NCBI GenBank assembly: GCA_023415825.1
Contig: JAEZJF010000012.1
Span: forward strand, 1 to 64,000
Direction: 5' to 3'
DNA from: Bacillota bacterium
Lineage (GTDB): Bacteria > Bacillota > Clostridia > DSM-8532
DNA length: 64,000 nt
The notes under the pieces are model-generated. The model was not told the DNA's origin. It saw nothing but the letters and a program-made list of their open reading frames with translations, and searched no databases. Below, piece after piece: positions 8,625 to 17,872 of this stretch. Within the stretch, counting starts at the first letter, position 1. Each line of letters begins with the position of its first letter. The position numbers were made by a program, and so were the translations under genes.

Positions 8625-9647
8625 ATGGCGACTTATAAAGATGCAGGCGTAGATGTTACCGCCGGTTATAAGGCTGTTGACCTTATGAAATCACATGTAA
8701 AGAAAACCATGAGACCTGAGGTTTTAACTGAAATAGGGGGCTTTGGCGGCCTATTCAGTCTTGCGGGCATGAAAATTGAAAACCCTGTGCTGGTTTCAGG
8801 AACAGACGGTGTAGGGACTAAGCTTAAAATAGCTTTCCTTATGGACAAGCATGATACCGTGGGTATTGACTGTGTAGCCATGTGTGCCAACGATGTTGTT
8901 TGCAGTGGAGCGCAGCCCCTGTTTTTTCTGGACTATATAGCTCTTGGAAAGCTTGTGCCTGAGAAGGTTGAGCAAATCGTCAAGGGCGTTTCCGAGGGTT
9001 GCATTCAGGCAGGCTGTGCACTTATTGGTGGTGAGACAGCTGAAATGCCCGGCTTTTATCCTATTGATGAATATGACCTGGCCGGTTTTGTAGTAGGCAT
9101 TGTCGATAAGGACAAGATAATAAATGGAAAAAGCATAAAGCCAGGAGACGCGCTTATTGGGCTTGCCTCTTCGGGAATCCATAGCAATGGCTATTCCTTG
9201 GTTCGTAAAATCTTCAATATCAACGCAGAAAATCTCGGCCGTTTTAATGAAAAGCTGGGTAAGAGTATTGGGGAAGAGCTTCTTACGCCTACCCGCATTT
9301 ATGTGAAATCCATCCTGTCCCTGATGCAAAAGTTTGAGATTAATGGAATCGCCCATGTTACCGGAGGTGGGTTTATTGAAAACCTGCCCAGAATGATTCC
9401 CGATGGCCTGAAATTAGTTATTCGCAAAGGCTCCTGGCTGATTCATCCCGTATTCGACCTTATGCAGGAATTGGGCCATGTTCCTGAACAAGATATGTAT
9501 AATACCTTTAATATGGGAATAGGCATGGTTTTGGCTGTTCCCCATGAAATCGCATCGCAAGTTGTTGCTGAGGCTGAGAAGCTTGGTGAAAAGGCTTATA
9601 TCATAGGTGAAGTCGTTAAGGGCGAGGAGAAAATTGAAATATGTTAA
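8625..9647 (+). CDS. purM: Phosphoribosylformylglycinamidine cyclo-ligase PurM
   Basis: AIR synthetase of the purine pathway. The protein starts MATYKDAGVDVTAGYKAV at the ATG at 8625, preceded by GGAAAGGT; an in-frame TTG at 8604 would add seven residues. Hallmarks are SGTDGVGTKLKIA (the ATP-binding start of the fold) and GGETAEMPGFY. The 340-residue length is normal. It overlaps purN by 7 bp, suggesting coupled translation. Confidence 0.96.
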   Translation: MATYKDAGVDVTAGYKAVDLMKSHVKKTMRPEVLTEIGGFGGLFSLAGMKIENPVLVSGTDGVGTKLKIAFLMDKHDTVGIDCVAMCANDVVCSGAQPLFFLDYIALGKLVPEKVEQIVKGVSEGCIQAGCALIGGETAEMPGFYPIDEYDLAGFVVGIVDKDKIINGKSIKPGDALIGLASSGIHSNGYSLVRKIFNINAENLGRFNEKLGKSIGEELLTPTRIYVKSILSLMQKFEINGIAHVTGGGFIENLPRMIPDGLKLVIRKGSWLIHPVFDLMQELGHVPEQDMYNTFNMGIGMVLAVPHEIASQVVAEAEKLGEKAYIIGEVVKGEEKIEIC

Positions 9648-10282
9648 GGATAGGGGTTATGGTTTCCGGCGGAGGAACCAATCTTCAAGCCATACTTGAC
9701 AGAATGGCGGATGGGCTGCTACCAAATTGTCAAATAGTAACGGTGGTGGCCAGCAAGCCGGGAGTCCATGCCTTGGAGCGTGCCCAAAAGAGTGCCATAC
9801 CCACCGCGGTGATTTCAAAAAAGGACTTTGATTCTATAGAAACATACGATGAAGCCCTAATAGCCCATATGAAAGCTTATAATGTGGAGCTTGTGGTTCT
9901 GGCAGGCTTTTTAAGCCTGTTGGGTGAGAAATTTGTGAAAACCTATCAGAATGCCATTATTAATGTACATCCTTCTTTGATACCTGCTTTTTGCGGTCAG
10001 GGCTATTACGGCATAATTCCCCATGTCAAAGCCTTGGAATATGGTGTCAAGGTAACGGGAGCCACCGTCCATTTTGTTGAGCCTGAATATGATTCAGGCC
10101 CTATTATTTTTCAGAAGGCAGTTGAGATTATAGAGGGAGATACCCCGGAAATCCTGCAAAGAAGAGTTATGGAACAGGCTGAATGGGAGCTCCTTCCCGA
10201 GGCCATTCGGCTGTTCAGTGAAGGAAGACTTAAAATTGAAGGCAGACTTGTCAGAATCTTACGGGGTGAACAATATACATAA
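9641..10282 (+). CDS. purN: Phosphoribosylglycinamide formyltransferase PurN
   Basis: Transfers a formyl group from 10-formyl-THF to GAR. Visible motifs are VSGGGTNLQAILD (8-20, phosphate-binding loop), the catalytic Asn-x-His in INVHPSLIPAF, and the Asp in YDSGPIIFQ. The loop after PAF reads CGQGYYG rather than the E. coli KGLHTH, a variant seen in clostridial enzymes. It overlaps purM by 7 bp. The bifunctional purH that often follows purN in Firmicutes is absent here. Confidence 0.95.
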   Translation: MLRIGVMVSGGGTNLQAILDRMADGLLPNCQIVTVVASKPGVHALERAQKSAIPTAVISKKDFDSIETYDEALIAHMKAYNVELVVLAGFLSLLGEKFVKTYQNAIINVHPSLIPAFCGQGYYGIIPHVKALEYGVKVTGATVHFVEPEYDSGPIIFQKAVEIIEGDTPEILQRRVMEQAEWELLPEAIRLFSEGRLKIEGRLVRILRGEQYT

Positions 10283-10304
10283 GGTTGCTTAGTGAGGTAA
10301 AACT

Positions 10305-11564
10305 ATGAAAATTCTGGTTGTAGGCAGCGGGGGCAGAGAACACGCGATTTTATGGAAGCTTAAGCAAAGCTCCCGGGTTAAAAAGCTCTATTGCGCGCCT
10401 GGAAACGGTGGTATTTCTGAAATAGCAGAGTGCGTACCTATTGGTGTCAATGATATCGAGGGTATGATCCGTTTTGCCAAAGAGCAGAAAATGGATATGG
10501 TGGTGGTTGCTCCCGATGATCCTCTGGCAGCGGGTATGGTGGATGCCTTGGAGGAAGCTGGACTTCGTGCCTTTGGTCCAAGAAAGAATGCGGCTATTCT
10601 GGAAGCCAGCAAGGTTTTTTCAAAGGATCTTATGAAGAAATACAAGATTCCTTCTGCGGCCTATGAAACCTTTGATGACAGCATCAAGGCTAAAGCATAT
10701 GTCGAAGGGGCTCAATTTCCCTTGGTCGTGAAAGCTGACGGCTTGGCTCTCGGAAAGGGCGTTCTGATCTGCAACACGGTTGATGAGGCGCTGTCGGCCA
10801 TATCCTCCATTATGGAGGATAAGAAATTTGGTTCTGCTGGTCAAAGAGTAGTTATAGAAGAATTTATGACTGGTCCGGAGGTTTCTGTTTTAGCTTTTAC
10901 CGATGGGAAGACTCTTGTTCCCATGGTAAGCTCCCAGGATCATAAACGGGCCTTTGATGGTGACAGGGGGCTTAATACAGGGGGAATGGGGACTTTCTCA
11001 CCCAGCCGTGTGTATACTGAGAAACTGCAAAGCGAATGTATGGAGAGAATTTTCATTCCTACCATGGAGGCTATGAATCTCGAAGAAAGGCCCTTTAAAG
11101 GAATTCTGTTTTTCGGCCTCATGCTGACGCCCCAAGGTCCGAAGGTTTTGGAATACAATGCACGTTTTGGCGATCCTGAGACACAGGTTGTCCTGCCGCG
11201 TCTTGAAAACGATCTGGTTGAAATTTTTGACGCCATTATTGATGAAAAATTGGATAAAATAAAAATATCATGGAAGCAAAATGCGGCTGTTTGCGTCGTC
11301 ATGGCTTCGGGTGGGTATCCTGAAAATTATGCCAAAGGGTATGAAATCCACGGACTTGAGACTACTGAAAACAAACCGGACGTTGTCGCTTTTCACGCGG
11401 GCACAAAAAAAGAAGGAACAGGATTCTTTACCAATGGGGGCCGCGTTTTGGGAATCACTGCCATGGCAGAAGATATAGATAAAGCCAGGGAAAAAGCTTA
11501 CAAGGCAATATCCGGAATCCACTTTAAAGATGCGCATTTTAGACGTGATATTGGCATTAAATAG
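10305..11564 (+). CDS. purD: Phosphoribosylamine--glycine ligase PurD
   Basis: GAR synthetase with an ATP-grasp fold. The N terminus is MKILVVGSGGREHAI; the ATP-grasp core contains PLVVKADGLALGKGV and GGMGTFSPS; the metal/substrate block is VLEYNARFGDPETQ. The 419-residue length is normal. Last gene of the pur group, 22 bp after purN, with GTGAGGT as ribosome-binding site. Confidence 0.97.
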   Translation: MKILVVGSGGREHAILWKLKQSSRVKKLYCAPGNGGISEIAECVPIGVNDIEGMIRFAKEQKMDMVVVAPDDPLAAGMVDALEEAGLRAFGPRKNAAILEASKVFSKDLMKKYKIPSAAYETFDDSIKAKAYVEGAQFPLVVKADGLALGKGVLICNTVDEALSAISSIMEDKKFGSAGQRVVIEEFMTGPEVSVLAFTDGKTLVPMVSSQDHKRAFDGDRGLNTGGMGTFSPSRVYTEKLQSECMERIFIPTMEAMNLEERPFKGILFFGLMLTPQGPKVLEYNARFGDPETQVVLPRLENDLVEIFDAIIDEKLDKIKISWKQNAAVCVVMASGGYPENYAKGYEIHGLETTENKPDVVAFHAGTKKEGTGFFTNGGRVLGITAMAEDIDKAREKAYKAISGIHFKDAHFRRDIGIK

Positions 11565-11637
11565 CATTATAGGATTTTCCTCATAGCATACGATAAGCCT
11601 TCTCAACAGATAATAAGAACCTGGGGAGGTGAATATA

Positions 11638-11799
11638 ATGAAAGCCAATAGATCAATAGGTTGTTCAGTATCCGAATGCCGATATCATGCAAAAAGCGAA
11701 CCCATGTGCAGTCTTGAAAAAATCAATGTAGCCAGAAACGTACAATCCACTGCACAAGCTGAAGCTGATACCGAATGCGCAAGCTTTGAAAAAGAATAA
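11638..11799 (+). CDS. Small DUF1540 cysteine-motif protein
   Basis: A 53-residue protein with the DUF1540 pattern: CSVSECRYH (9-17), then Cys28 and a late Cys48 in TECASF. The evenly spaced cysteines suggest metal binding, but the role is not established. A very good ribosome-binding site (GGGGAGGTG, 11623-11631) supports translation. It lies 73 bp after purD and is closed by the terminator at 11815. Confidence 0.85.
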   Translation: MKANRSIGCSVSECRYHAKSEPMCSLEKINVARNVQSTAQAEADTECASFEKE

Positions 11800-11814
11800 G
11801 AACAATAATGTCTA

Positions 11815-11851
11815 AAAGGGATGCTGTTATCAATTATCAGCATCCCTTTAT
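11815..11851 (+). terminator. Terminator of the pur operon / DUF1540 gene
   Basis: AAAGGGATGCTG (11815-11826) pairs perfectly with CAGCATCCCTTT (11838-11849), a 12-bp stem with an 11-nt loop ending in a short T-rich tail. Confidence 0.8.
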
Positions 11852-11871
11852 TACGCTCATGTAGAAAAAAT

Positions 11872-11900
11872 TTGAATTACATAGTTTTATTTAATATAAT
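11872..11900 (+). promoter_or_regulatory. Promoter of the first sensor locus
   Basis: TTGAAT (11872-11877), a 17-bp spacer and a consensus TATAAT (11895-11900), 34 bp ahead of the start codon at 11934. This is a near-consensus housekeeping promoter, so the sensor genes are probably expressed constitutively. Confidence 0.7.
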
Positions 11901-11933
11901 GGTGATACATACAATCCCAAATGAGGTATCCCT

Positions 11934-13226
11934 ATGAAAAGGATGCATATCAAGAGATTGATCGTACTCTTAATTCTTCCGTTGTTTTTAGGTGGATGCA
12001 ATAGTCCAAATCTTTTTATGCCCGTTGATCAGGAGCCTCCCACAGAACAGCCTGTCAAGCTGAGATTTATGAACAGCTGGGGTGGGAGCGACCCAAAATC
12101 TGAAACCCTTCAAATGATTTTTAATTCTTTTTCTATCGAAAATCCTGGTATAGAAATATCTAATGAATCGCTTTTTGGTGATGATTTTCTAATTCAACTC
12201 AAGACTAATTTTGCATCAGGCAATGATCCCGATGTCTTTGGACTCTGGCCCGGGTCCGATATTAAAACCCTTGTGGCAGCCGGAAAAGTGGCGGATATCA
12301 CCGATGTGTTGAGCCAAGATCCGTTTTGGGAAAAAAGCTTTGACCCGAAGATGTGGTATCATACTACCTTTGACGATAGGATTTATGGGCTGCCCTTGGA
12401 GTTGATTTTTGAAGGCTTGTTTGTCAATACCGACTTGTTCCAGAAATTGGGTTTAAAGGTTCCTAGCAATTATGAGGAACTTAAAACAGTGGTTTCCGTT
12501 TTCAGTGAAAACGGTATTGTCCCCATCGCTTTTAACTGTAAAGCCGAAGGAACCTATCTATATCAGAATATTGCCATGATGCTGGGTGGAAAGGACGCCA
12601 TTGAAAATCCAATCCGGGATGGAACCATTGATCCCTGCTACATACAAGCTATGGATATCATGCGTGAGCTTTATCAATTAGGAGCCTTCCCTGAGGATCT
12701 TTTTACCATGACCAGTGTGGAACGAAATGATCTATTTATCAATAAAAAGGCGGCCATGATTGTTCAGGGCTCCTGGTTTGTATCCGCCTTGAAGGATGAA
12801 AATGTAGATTTTGTTCTCTTTCCTGAAATGGTTGCGGAGAAAGAGCCTGAAACCCGTATGATTTTTGGCTTGGGCTGTGGTGCCTTTTATATGAGCAAAA
12901 AGGCTTGGGAAGAGCCAATACAAAAAGATGCCTCTTTAAAATTAATGAAATACCTTACCTCAAAGAAAACGGCAACCTTGTTAGCCGAAAGAACCGGTAT
13001 GCTTAGCAATGTGGACATTAATAAAAACAATGTGAAATATAACAAGCTGGCTAAAAAAGGATTCAATCTGACAAAAACAACCAAGCAGCTCATAGGACCT
13101 CCGGACAGTTATCTTCCCCGTACGGCATGGGAAAATATTATCGTTAAGGAATTTCCTTATATTCTTGAAAACAAGATGACGCCTGCGGAACTATGGAGCC
13201 GTGCCCTTAGCGGCGAGGAGCATTAA
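11934..13226 (+). CDS. Extracellular solute-binding lipoprotein (sensor-associated)
   Basis: The 430-residue family 1 sugar-binding protein is anchored by lipobox FLGGC (about residue 22). The N-terminal lobe begins VKLRFMNSWGG, and ANDPDVFGLWPG-type text marks the ligand cleft. It ends 39 bp before the kinase start and is cotranscribed with the kinase and regulator, while a terminator at 16757 separates this unit from the permeases, which have their own binding protein. It may therefore serve the kinase as a sugar sensor rather than the transporter. Ligand unknown. Confidence 0.85.
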   Translation: MKRMHIKRLIVLLILPLFLGGCNSPNLFMPVDQEPPTEQPVKLRFMNSWGGSDPKSETLQMIFNSFSIENPGIEISNESLFGDDFLIQLKTNFASGNDPDVFGLWPGSDIKTLVAAGKVADITDVLSQDPFWEKSFDPKMWYHTTFDDRIYGLPLELIFEGLFVNTDLFQKLGLKVPSNYEELKTVVSVFSENGIVPIAFNCKAEGTYLYQNIAMMLGGKDAIENPIRDGTIDPCYIQAMDIMRELYQLGAFPEDLFTMTSVERNDLFINKKAAMIVQGSWFVSALKDENVDFVLFPEMVAEKEPETRMIFGLGCGAFYMSKKAWEEPIQKDASLKLMKYLTSKKTATLLAERTGMLSNVDINKNNVKYNKLAKKGFNLTKTTKQLIGPPDSYLPRTAWENIIVKEFPYILENKMTPAELWSRALSGEEH

Positions 13227-13265
13227 GCATCATACTTATAAGATGCTATGAGGTACATAAACCGT

Positions 13266-15134
13266 ATGAGTAATCAAATAAATAAACTGTTTCATAAAGT
13301 CTATTTTTCATTGATCAAGTTTTATCAAAACCTCCCCATCCGCTATAAGCTTATGCTTGTCCTGAATGTTATCATGATTACATCACTGGTGGTCTTAAGC
13401 TATGTCAATTACCGCAATTCTGAGGAGACCTTGACCAAGAAATCCACTCAGTATACTCAGGATATCTTAAAGCTGGTGGAATATCGGGTTAAGGACTATG
13501 TTCAGAATTTAAACCTCATTTCTCAAGATCTTTTACCCGATAGTAACTTACTTATGAATATGAATGAATACAGCACCTCCTCAAATCCTCTGCAGGTCTA
13601 TGAAGAGACCTTTGTGGTTGAAAACCATCTGAAAAAAACAATATTTACGCGGGATGAGGTACAATCGGCCGCCCTCATTACAGCTCAGGGGAATTATTAT
13701 CCTGCCGATAAAAATAACAGGGTTGCAAGTATCAAGCAAATAGTTCCCAATGGCAGTCAGCTCTATATTGAAATGCTGGCAGAAGCAAGAAAAAAGAGCG
13801 GTTCTCCTATCTTCTACCTGGATTTGGAGGATGGAAGGGTAAAAAATCTGTTTATGGCCAGAATGGCCTATAATGTAAATGATTATAAAGAAATGGGTTT
13901 ACTTGTGATTTTGCTTCGAAAGGAATACCTGGATACTGCTTTTAAGGATTTGGTTAACGAGGATACCCGGAATATTATGATTTTATCTTCTTTAAATGAA
14001 GTAGTGGTTGAAAGAGATAGTAATCACAGAGAGGACATTACTCAAATCCTTCCCAGTATCAAAAGCTCTAAGGGGTGGTTCCTGGACGCCTCAAAAGAAA
14101 ATATCATTTCTTATCTTGTCATGGATGAGAGACCGGAATGGAAGATTGTTTCCTTTGTTTCCTTGGGCAGCCTGTACAAGGATATTGAAAGTTTGAAGAA
14201 AAAGACAATCGGGACCTCATTGGTCATTGTTTTTGTATTATCAACCATTAGTTTACTCATGACCTCGGACTTTATTAGACCCTTTAAAAAGCTTATGACC
14301 GGTATGGAAAAGGTACAAAAGGGGGACCACAATGTCCAGATCACCCTCAACCGAAAGGATGAAATCGGTTATCTGGGAGAGGCTTTCAATCGTATGGTCA
14401 AGGAAATGAATACCCTGTCAAACTGGGTTTATCAGGAGCAGCTCACCAGAAAAGAAGCTGAAATAAAGGCGTTACAGGCACAGATCAACCCTCATTTTTT
14501 GTTTAATACCCTGGAATCCATCAACTGGATGTCCCACTTGAACAATGTTCCAGAAATCAGTGAAATGGTCACATCCCTTTCTTCCCTTATGGAAGCTACA
14601 ATAGGTAGGGATGACAAGCTTATAACCTTTGAAGAGGAGCTCCATTACATAGACAACTATTCACTTATTATTAAAAAGCGATTCGAGGACAGAATCGAAC
14701 TGGACAAGCATATAGATCCGGATGTTCTGGAGGTGAAGATTCCTCGTCTTCTTATCCAGCCGTTAATCGAGAATGCCATCTACCACGGTATCGAGAAGGA
14801 TAGGGCAAAGGGTGTGATTACCCTTTCAGCGTCCATCAATAACAGGGTGCTCAGTATCATGGTTGAGGATGACGGAGAAGGCATTGATGAAGAAGAACTC
14901 GAGATTATCAACGAGAACCTGGCAATGGATAATGAAGCTTATTTTAAAAGGCTCAACAGTAAAAAAGGAACCAGTATTGGTTTAGATAATGTGAACCGGA
15001 GGATCAAGCTTTTTTATGGAGAGCAATATGGCCTCATAATCGAAAGTAAGAAGCATGTCTATACCAAGGTACTTGTATCGATACCCCTAGACGTAAAAAG
15101 CAGCCCATTCACAGGAGGTGTTTTGTCTGTATAA
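13266..15134 (+). CDS. YesM-type sensor histidine kinase
   Basis: Membrane sensor of the HPK7/YesM class. One TM helix lies near residues 30-50, followed by an extracellular sensing region, a second TM near 320 (TSLVIVFVLSTISLLM), HAMP, and the His-kinase block QINPHFLFNTLESINW, with the phospho-acceptor His about residue 410. The N box is QPLIENAIYHG and the G box is DDGEGID. ATG 13266 is chosen because GAGGT lies at 13250-13254; an in-frame ATG at 13248 has no ribosome-binding site. The regulator gene overlaps its 3' end. Confidence 0.9.
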   Translation: MSNQINKLFHKVYFSLIKFYQNLPIRYKLMLVLNVIMITSLVVLSYVNYRNSEETLTKKSTQYTQDILKLVEYRVKDYVQNLNLISQDLLPDSNLLMNMNEYSTSSNPLQVYEETFVVENHLKKTIFTRDEVQSAALITAQGNYYPADKNNRVASIKQIVPNGSQLYIEMLAEARKKSGSPIFYLDLEDGRVKNLFMARMAYNVNDYKEMGLLVILLRKEYLDTAFKDLVNEDTRNIMILSSLNEVVVERDSNHREDITQILPSIKSSKGWFLDASKENIISYLVMDERPEWKIVSFVSLGSLYKDIESLKKKTIGTSLVIVFVLSTISLLMTSDFIRPFKKLMTGMEKVQKGDHNVQITLNRKDEIGYLGEAFNRMVKEMNTLSNWVYQEQLTRKEAEIKALQAQINPHFLFNTLESINWMSHLNNVPEISEMVTSLSSLMEATIGRDDKLITFEEELHYIDNYSLIIKKRFEDRIELDKHIDPDVLEVKIPRLLIQPLIENAIYHGIEKDRAKGVITLSASINNRVLSIMVEDDGEGIDEEELEIINENLAMDNEAYFKRLNSKKGTSIGLDNVNRRIKLFYGEQYGLIIESKKHVYTKVLVSIPLDVKSSPFTGGVLSV

Positions 15135-16737
15135 GGTCCTGATCATCGACGATGAGCCCATTATCAGAAAGGGCTTGATCAATATCATCAATTGGAGTCA
15201 GTTGGATTGTGAAATCTGTGGTGAAGCTTCGGATGGCCTTTCAGGAGAGGAACTCATTAAAAGCCTCAAACCCGATATTATTCTGACCGATATTCGTATG
15301 CCCAAGGCCGACGGCTTTTCCATGATCCGACAGGTTAAAGAAATCATACCCAAAAGCAAGGTTATCATTCTGACGGGCTACAGAGATTTTAACTATGCTC
15401 AGGAGGCTGTTAAGCTTGGAGCCTTTGACTTTATCTTAAAGCCCACGAAAATTGAAGAGCTCACAGATGTTATCAAGCGGACGGTCGGTGCACTTGAATG
15501 CGAGAAGAAAAGAGGGGAGGAGCTCAATCAGTATAAGACGCTATACGAAAAAAACATACCCCTTCTGAAGGAGAAACTCCTTTATAATCTTATCTATGGC
15601 ATATACATGAATGATGCGGATATCGAAACTCAAATGGAACGTCTTAACCTTTCCATCGACCAATTTATCATGGGTATTATTGATAATGAGAGCAGCGGTG
15701 AAAAGGATGGCTATACCCTGCAGCTCTATCAGTTTGGTATCGTAAGTACGCTGGAGGAGGTACTGGCTGATGAATTTGCGTTTATCTCCACTGCATTAAA
15801 TAACAGATGGCTGCTATTTGTAGCCAACCCCTTGACCCAAGAGGGGCTGAAGCTTGATAAGCTTCACGAAAAGCTGACTTATATCCAGGAAATGATTGAG
15901 AACTGCTTCAACTTCACCGTTTCTATTGCCATTAGCACACAGGGGCAAGGCTATAAGGATCTTCCATTGAAATTCAGGGAATGCAAAAGTGCTCTGGAAC
16001 ATCGTTTTTACCTTGGCGGAAATACCATCATCTTCTATAGTGATTTAAATACGTTTTTTAAGGTTAAGGATCATACTTTACTGGAACAGCATCAAAAGCA
16101 GCTGTTGGATCATATCAAGGCCGGAGACCGGGAAACGGTTGAGCAAACCGTAGAATCCATCAGAAGCTATATTCGGGAGCTGAAGGCTGATGATAAGGCT
16201 TATATCAAGAGCTTTTATTTAGGCACCCTTTCTTCCATTAATAGCATTAGAAGCTCCCTGTCAAATGAAAATTCAGAGGAAAAAGGCTTAAGCCTGACGA
16301 GCCTTTACCCTATGATTGAGAGCTGTGACAATATAATGGACCTTAATGACATTCTCAAGGAGGCAGCACGAAAAGCCGCGGAGAACGTTAATGTCTATAA
16401 TAACAAAAACATGAAGCTTCTTGTGAAAAATGCTGCAGAATATCTTGAGAAGCATTACAGCGAGCCGGTAACATTGAATGATGTAGCTGAAACCCTCTAT
16501 GTCAGTACCTATTACTTAAGCAGAATGTTTAAAAAGGAGCTCAATAAAAATTTTGTTGATTATCTTAATGAAATTCGAATCAATCGCGCCAAGGAACTCT
16601 TAAAGGATGTGCGCTATAAAACCTATGAGATTGCCGATGCTATCGGAATCTCAGATGCCCATTATTTTTCAAGGCTGTTTAAAAAATACGTGGGCCTTAC
16701 ACCTACCGAATACAAGGATTCACAGAATCACGGATAA
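15118..16737 (+). CDS. YesN-type response regulator, AraC family
   Basis: N-terminal receiver (YKVLIIDDEP; phospho-acceptor Asp in ILTDIRMPKADG; Lys in FILKPTK), a central linker, and a C-terminal double helix-turn-helix AraC domain (VSTYYLSRMFKKEL and DAHYFSRLFKKYVG). AGGAGG sits at 15113-15118. The only in-frame candidates are GTG 15118, which lies inside that site, and CTG 15127, 8 nt downstream and directly before YKVLIID. The true start may therefore be CTG. It overlaps the kinase gene. The likely target is the permease operon downstream. Confidence 0.9.
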   Translation: MFCLYKVLIIDDEPIIRKGLINIINWSQLDCEICGEASDGLSGEELIKSLKPDIILTDIRMPKADGFSMIRQVKEIIPKSKVIILTGYRDFNYAQEAVKLGAFDFILKPTKIEELTDVIKRTVGALECEKKRGEELNQYKTLYEKNIPLLKEKLLYNLIYGIYMNDADIETQMERLNLSIDQFIMGIIDNESSGEKDGYTLQLYQFGIVSTLEEVLADEFAFISTALNNRWLLFVANPLTQEGLKLDKLHEKLTYIQEMIENCFNFTVSIAISTQGQGYKDLPLKFRECKSALEHRFYLGGNTIIFYSDLNTFFKVKDHTLLEQHQKQLLDHIKAGDRETVEQTVESIRSYIRELKADDKAYIKSFYLGTLSSINSIRSSLSNENSEEKGLSLTSLYPMIESCDNIMDLNDILKEAARKAAENVNVYNNKNMKLLVKNAAEYLEKHYSEPVTLNDVAETLYVSTYYLSRMFKKELNKNFVDYLNEIRINRAKELLKDVRYKTYEIADAIGISDAHYFSRLFKKYVGLTPTEYKDSQNHG

Positions 16738-16756
16738 AAGTTAAAAGCTCCATGAC

Positions 16757-16788
16757 AAGTACATCGCAATTTGCGGTGTACTTTTTTG
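16757..16788 (+). terminator. Terminator after the first kinase/regulator operon
   Basis: AAGTACATCGCA (16757-16768) pairs with TGCGGTGTACTT (one G-U pair) and is followed by a run of Ts. It separates the sensor operon from the permease operon. Confidence 0.85.
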
Positions 16789-16850
16789 TTGCACAAAATT
16801 GCGCTAGCCAAAACTAAAAATGAACAATACTGAAAACTATAGTGCAATTG

Positions 16851-16909
16851 GTTCTATTTAAACGCGCGTTCATAGAATCTAAGATTAAATTAAAAGAAGT
16901 TTATATAAA
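16851..16909 (+). promoter_or_regulatory. Dyad operator and -10 ahead of the first permease operon
   Basis: An imperfect dyad is centred on the palindrome AACGCGCGTT (16861-16870), flanked by TTCTAT (16852-16857) and ATAGAA (16872-16877). A TATAAA lies at 16904-16909 with no -35 match at 17 bp, which suggests an activator-dependent promoter. The gap 16790-16938 holds nothing else recognised. Confidence 0.4.
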
Positions 16910-16938
16910 CAGAGAGATATTATAAAGGTGAGGATGCT

Positions 16939-17859
16939 ATGAAACGAAGATTAAGGAACGAAGTACCTTATTTCCTGATGCTCCTGCCCGGAGCATTGGT
17001 ACTGCTCATTAATAACTACTTACCCATGTTTGGTGTTGTAATGGCCTTTCAAAAATACCGCTTTAATGAAAATTTCATAAAAAGTATCTTAACCAGCGAG
17101 TTTGTCGGCTTTAAAAACTTTGAATTCTTCTTTAAAACTCCCAATGCATTTACCGTGACACGCAATACCATCGTATATAATCTTGTCTTTATTATCTTGG
17201 GGCTCATTGTTCCCGTAATGCTGGCCATAGGGCTGAATGAGTTAAGAAATAAGTTTATGAAAAAGCTTTACCAGAGCATCATTTTTTTACCCTATTTTTT
17301 AAGCTGGATTGTTGTCAGCTACCTGGCCTATTCATTTTTTAGTTTTGAAAACGGTTTTATTAATCGAAGCATATTGATACCCTTGGGGCTGGAGGCTGCA
17401 AACTGGTATTTTGAACCCAAGTATTGGCCTTTCATCATTATCTTCTTCCAGCTTTGGAAGTATACCGGCTATAACATTGTGGTGTATCTGGCTGCTATAG
17501 TCAGCATAGACGGAGAGTACTTTGAAGCGGCAGCTCTCGATGGGGCGACCAAATGGCAAAGTATCCGCCATATCACCCTTCCTCTTTTAAAACCGCTTAT
17601 GGTCATCCTGACGCTTTTAGCCGTGGGCAGAATCTTTAATGCAGACTTTGGCCTATTCTACAACGTGCCAAAGAATATGGGGACCTTGTATTCTGTCACA
17701 GATGTTATCGATACCTATGTGTTCAGGGCTCTCAGAAACTCCAATAATGTAGGGATGTCTTCGGCTGCTGGTCTGTATCAGGCTGTTTTAGGGTGCATCA
17801 CTGTTTTCTCGGCCAATCTTATTGTCCGTAAAATAGACCCTGAAAAAGCGCTGTTTTAA
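16939..17859 (+). CDS. ABC transporter permease, LplB type
   Basis: Inner-membrane permease of the CUT1 carbohydrate ABC class. The opening LMLLPGALVLLINNYLPM fits LplB/YteP proteins, and the cytoplasmic coupling loop reads EAAALDGATKWQSIRHITLP. About six TM helices. It pairs with the next gene. No ATPase is encoded nearby, as is usual for this class, which shares an MsmX-like ATPase. Ribosome-binding site AAGGTGAGG. Confidence 0.92.
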   Translation: MKRRLRNEVPYFLMLLPGALVLLINNYLPMFGVVMAFQKYRFNENFIKSILTSEFVGFKNFEFFFKTPNAFTVTRNTIVYNLVFIILGLIVPVMLAIGLNELRNKFMKKLYQSIIFLPYFLSWIVVSYLAYSFFSFENGFINRSILIPLGLEAANWYFEPKYWPFIIIFFQLWKYTGYNIVVYLAAIVSIDGEYFEAAALDGATKWQSIRHITLPLLKPLMVILTLLAVGRIFNADFGLFYNVPKNMGTLYSVTDVIDTYVFRALRNSNNVGMSSAAGLYQAVLGCITVFSANLIVRKIDPEKALF

Positions 17860-17872
17860 AGGGGGGGATGAG

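Noticed and set aside
8796..9356. Long minus-strand open frame inside purM
   Set aside because: It is a shadow of purM, with low-complexity composition and no start signal.
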